Of a DNA stretch of 64,000 nucleotides, positions 61,999-64,000 are shown one piece after another (positions within the stretch are counted from its first letter, which is position 1; every line of letters begins with the position of its first letter). The notes below the pieces were generated by a model. It searched no databases. It saw nothing but the letters and a program-made list of their open reading frames with translations, and had not been told where the DNA came from. The stretch is from Thermatribacter velox. Its GTDB lineage: Bacteria; Atribacterota; Atribacteria; Atribacterales; Thermatribacteraceae. Location: assembly GCF_038396615.1 (NCBI RefSeq), contig NZ_CP121689.1, forward strand, positions 2,080,001 through 2,144,000, read 5' to 3'. The position numbers were made by a program, and so were the translations under genes.

Positions 61999-62559
61999 CT
62001 AAAGAATGTTCCTCCTTTCCACTGCCATCATTTTGTTGATACGAGCCCAATGCCTTCCTCCTGCGAACCTGGTTTCCAACCATAATTTGGCAAGCTCGCA
62101 GATCTCATCTACTGTGTGTGCTAATGCACCCAGGGTAAGCACATTGGCATTGTTGTGTTCCCGACTGTTGATCACACTTCGCCTATCATAGCACAGCGCA
62201 GCTCTGATTCCGCGTACTTTGTTGCAAACCATGCACGAGCCTATGCCCATGGCGTCTATCATGATGCCCCGCTCACACTCTCCGGAAACCACTTTCTGAG
62301 CAACCTTGACAGCAAAGTCGGGGTAATCAACTCGCTCTTTACTGAAAGTTCCCACGTCGTACACTCGGTATCCTAATTCCGTCAAGTATTCTTTTAATGC
62401 TTCCTTGGCTTCAAAACCTCCGTGGTCGGCTCCAATAACAACGCGAATTACATGATCTTTCTGGTTAACAAGTTCTGTCGTTTCCTTTTCGGACATTCCC
62501 AATGTATGAAGACTACTCACTACATTGTGAATAATTCGTGAATAAACCTTCTCAGACAT
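61999..62559 (-). CDS. RpiB/LacAB-family isomerase of the BMC locus, catalytic Cys replaced
   Basis: The 186-residue protein has the RpiB core from about residue 38 ([19 protein letters not shown], with Asp45/His46) and HNNAN near 135. The catalytic-cysteine loop CGTG of the family reads DAMG here (Asp102), so Cys is absent; some RpiB enzymes use an acidic residue instead. The first ~35 residues ([18 protein letters not shown]) form an amphipathic helix and linker, probably an encapsulation peptide. It lies between eutN and deoC and probably feeds or drains pentose phosphates in the compartment. It differs strongly from the rpiB at 1144-1614. Confidence 0.88.
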   Translation of the reverse strand: MSEKVYSRIIHNVVSSLHTLGMSEKETTELVNQKDHVIRVVIGADHGGFEAKEALKEYLTELGYRVYDVGTFSKERVDYPDFAVKVAQKVVSGECERGIMIDAMGIGSCMVCNKVRGIRAALCYDRRSVINSREHNNANVLTLGALAHTVDEICELAKLWLETRFAGGRHWARINKMMAVERRNIL

Positions 62560-62577
62560 ATTTTTCTACCCTCTTCG

Positions 62578-62844
62578 TTATTTTTCAACATCGTCCACAA
62601 TGCCTATAACCAGCGTGCGAATGGGAGCCTGTGGATCACCAACCACCGTGCGAGCAGAGTTGCCTTCGTCTATGATGAGAACCGTGTCCCCGGCTCCTGC
62701 CTGTACAGTATCGAAAGCCAGAAAGGCTTTTCCTTTGGGATTCCCGTCTCCATCAATAGGCTGAACAATCAGTATTTTCATGCCTTGAAAAATAGGTAAC
62801 TTGGCTGTAGAAACTACATTTCCAATAACTCGAGCCAACATCAT
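62578..62844 (-). CDS. eutN: BMC vertex protein, EutN/CcmL family (second copy)
   Basis: The 88-residue pentamer-forming protein caps the vertices of a microcompartment shell. It has the family motifs ARVIGNVVSTAKLPIFQGMKILIVQPI, AFDTVQAGAGDTVLIIDEGNSAR and a late VIGIVDDVE. Its ATG overlaps the stop of the preceding vertex gene by 4 bp, so the two are translated together. Confidence 0.94.
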   Translation of the reverse strand: MMLARVIGNVVSTAKLPIFQGMKILIVQPIDGDGNPKGKAFLAFDTVQAGAGDTVLIIDEGNSARTVVGDPQAPIRTLVIGIVDDVEK

Positions 62845-63125
62845 GATAGTTTGTCACTCCGTATCAGGTTTACCTGGTCGATGATTCCCATTATCGTACA
62901 ATCTGAAGGGTTAAACCAGTTAGGGATAGCCAATGCTGCTTCTCTTCCTCCTTCATAGAAAACCAAGTCACCAACGCCAGCCTGAACCACATCGCAAGCC
63001 ACAATTGGTGTTCCAATTTCCTGCAGGTTTTCATCAAGGGGTTGAACTAACAAGAGTTTGACCCCTTCCAGAGAGGCAACTTTTTGTGTGGCCACCACAT
63101 TTCCAATTACTCTACCTATTTTCAT
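62841..63125 (-). CDS. eutN: BMC vertex protein, EutN/CcmL family (first copy)
   Basis: The 94-residue protein has GRVIGNVVATQKVASLEGVKLLLVQPLD, ACDVVQAGVGDLVFYEGGREAA and CTIMGIIDQVNLI, again the EutN/CcmL pattern. I use ATG 63125 after GGAGG. Two non-identical vertex proteins in tandem suggest a shell with more than one pentamer type. No hexameric (BMC-H/T) shell gene is in the window, so they must lie beyond the edge or elsewhere. Confidence 0.93.
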   Translation of the reverse strand: MKIGRVIGNVVATQKVASLEGVKLLLVQPLDENLQEIGTPIVACDVVQAGVGDLVFYEGGREAALAIPNWFNPSDCTIMGIIDQVNLIRSDKLS

Positions 63126-63137
63126 CAACGGCCTCCT

Positions 63138-64000
63138 CTATACAATGCGGAAGTAATCAACCAGGGTGCAGCGCCGCTCCCTGGTAAAGGTCCGGGCTCG
63201 GGTGAGACCTTCTCCAGTGGGCGTGGCTATTGTAAAGCTGGTGAATCCAGCTCCTCCCATACCCAGGCCACTGTATGCAGGACCGTTTTTTACAAAGATT
63301 GAGCAGTTCATCATTTTGGCCATCTGGGAGAGATGGGCGATATTTCGAGAATGCATAATCGCCGTATGTCTGAAACCATGCTCGCATTTGACCGCAAAGT
63401 CCATGGCTTCTTGGGCATTGTCGAAACGTACCAGGGGGATTACTGGTAGTAATTGCTCGGTCCAGACCAGGGGATGCTCTCTGTCTACTTCCCCAAATAG
63501 GATGCGCGTTTCCCTGGGGACTTTCAGACCTATCTCCTGGGCTATGAGATATGCATCTTTGCCAACCCATTCTTTGCGGGGTTTTCCAATCTTGCCTGGC
63601 CCTCCTGGTTCACTTATAACCAGAGAAGTTACTTCTTTCATTTGTTGCGAGGTTAGTTCAACCGCACCGTTCTTTTTCATAACTTCTTTAAGCTGGTCGG
63701 CAATTGCTGTGACTGCTAAGATCTCTTTTTCGCAGATACAAACTATGTTGTTATCAAAACCTGCGCCAAGAACAATATCACGGCCTGCCTTTTCAATATC
63801 AGCTGTTTCGTCCACCACGCAGGGTGGATTGCCAGGACCACCAGCAATAACCTTCTTTCCACTGTTCATAGCAACCCGCACAACCGCGGGTCCCCCGGTA
63901 ACCACCAGCAGGTTTATTTCGGGATGTTTCATCAAAGCTTGTGCGGATTCCATGGTAGGGCGAGAAATAGAACACACCAGGTTTTCTGGCCCCCCAGTTT
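63138..64000 (-). CDS. CoA-acylating aldehyde dehydrogenase (PduP/EutE family), partial
   Basis: The frame runs off the right edge; 287 residues of the C-terminal part are present. It begins TGGPENLVCSISRPTMESAQ and includes LLVVTGGPAVVRVAM, GGPGNPPCVVDETADI and the catalytic cysteine in GFDNNIVCICEKE, matching PduP/EutE-type enzymes that convert aldehydes to acyl-CoA with NAD. In this locus the likely substrate is the acetaldehyde released by DeoC. The N-terminal part, where a targeting peptide could be, is outside the window. Confidence 0.92.
   Translation of the reverse strand, partial: TGGPENLVCSISRPTMESAQALMKHPEINLLVVTGGPAVVRVAMNSGKKVIAGGPGNPPCVVDETADIEKAGRDIVLGAGFDNNIVCICEKEILAVTAIADQLKEVMKKNGAVELTSQQMKEVTSLVISEPGGPGKIGKPRKEWVGKDAYLIAQEIGLKVPRETRILFGEVDREHPLVWTEQLLPVIPLVRFDNAQEAMDFAVKCEHGFRHTAIMHSRNIAHLSQMAKMMNCSIFVKNGPAYSGLGMGGAGFTSFTIATPTGEGLTRARTFTRERRCTLVDYFRIV

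Noticed and set aside
1-64000. CRISPR arrays, tRNA and rRNA genes
   Set aside because: No regularly spaced direct repeats, cloverleaf-like stretches or rRNA-like conserved sequence were seen while reading the intergenic regions.

Overview
The window looks like a chromosomal segment of a diderm, fermentative, probably thermophilic bacterium, most likely of the phylum Atribacterota (Atribacter/Caldatribacterium relatives). The strongest pointer is the right edge (60.5-64.0 kb). There, pduL, deoC, an rpiB homologue, two eutN/ccmL vertex genes and an aldehyde dehydrogenase form the sugar-phosphate/aldehyde microcompartment (BMC) locus that is known from that phylum. An LptF/LptG-type permease fragment at the left edge points to an outer membrane, and a sigma-28-type promoter in front of a chemoreceptor points to flagellar motility. 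The phylum assignment is inference; no rRNA gene is present to test it.

Layout. 0-1.1 kb: LptF/G fragment and a small membrane protein. 1.1-8.0 kb: a SorC regulator with rpiB, divergent from a FadR-type regulator, a racemase-family protein, a TRAP transporter (dctP-dctQ-dctM) and a sugar isomerase. 8.0-12.6 kb: a GHL6-type glycosidase-like gene and a uroporphyrinogen-decarboxylase-like gene whose first codons are split off by a complete, GC-richer IS256-family element. 13-17.7 kb: a ribose-type ABC importer. 18.2-22.2 kb: a maltose-type ABC importer with a GH43/GH130-like beta-propeller enzyme. 22.2-27.5 kb: two half-size CHR transporters with a GntR/HutC regulator, a YigZ protein and a large chemoreceptor. 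27.6-35.1 kb: bioY, birA, a UPF0104 flippase-like protein and a cobalamin nucleotide-loop operon (cbiB, cobC, pduX, cobS, cobU, threonine-phosphate decarboxylase). 35.1-43.7 kb: the replication-origin block gyrA-gyrB-dciA-recF-dnaN-dnaA, followed by a DnaA-box cluster. 43.7-47.7 kb: GH2 beta-mannosidase, azlCD and a cold-shock gene. 47.7-58.9 kb: a nine-gene polyol/sugar operon containing a ribose-type ABC importer, an FGGY kinase, two zinc dehydrogenases, glycerol kinase and an SDR gene with an in-frame stop. 59.1-64 kb: a divergent DeoR regulator, mscL and the BMC locus.

How the parts fit. The cell appears built to import sugars, polyols and organic acids through four solute-binding-protein systems, phosphorylate and oxidise them, and process sugar phosphates or their aldol products inside a BMC: deoxyribose-5-phosphate aldolase releases acetaldehyde, the aldehyde dehydrogenase makes acyl-CoA, and PduL makes acyl phosphate. 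In all four importers the solute-binding gene is followed, 8-48 nt after its stop codon, by a perfect hairpin placed before the next gene. The arm sequences are unrelated, which suggests a shared way of setting binding protein above transporter subunits. The origin sits near 43.6 kb, and almost everything from there leftward to 8 kb is on the minus strand, co-directional with replication.

No tRNA, rRNA or CRISPR array was seen. All assignments come from reading the sequence and translated motifs; no database search was run.
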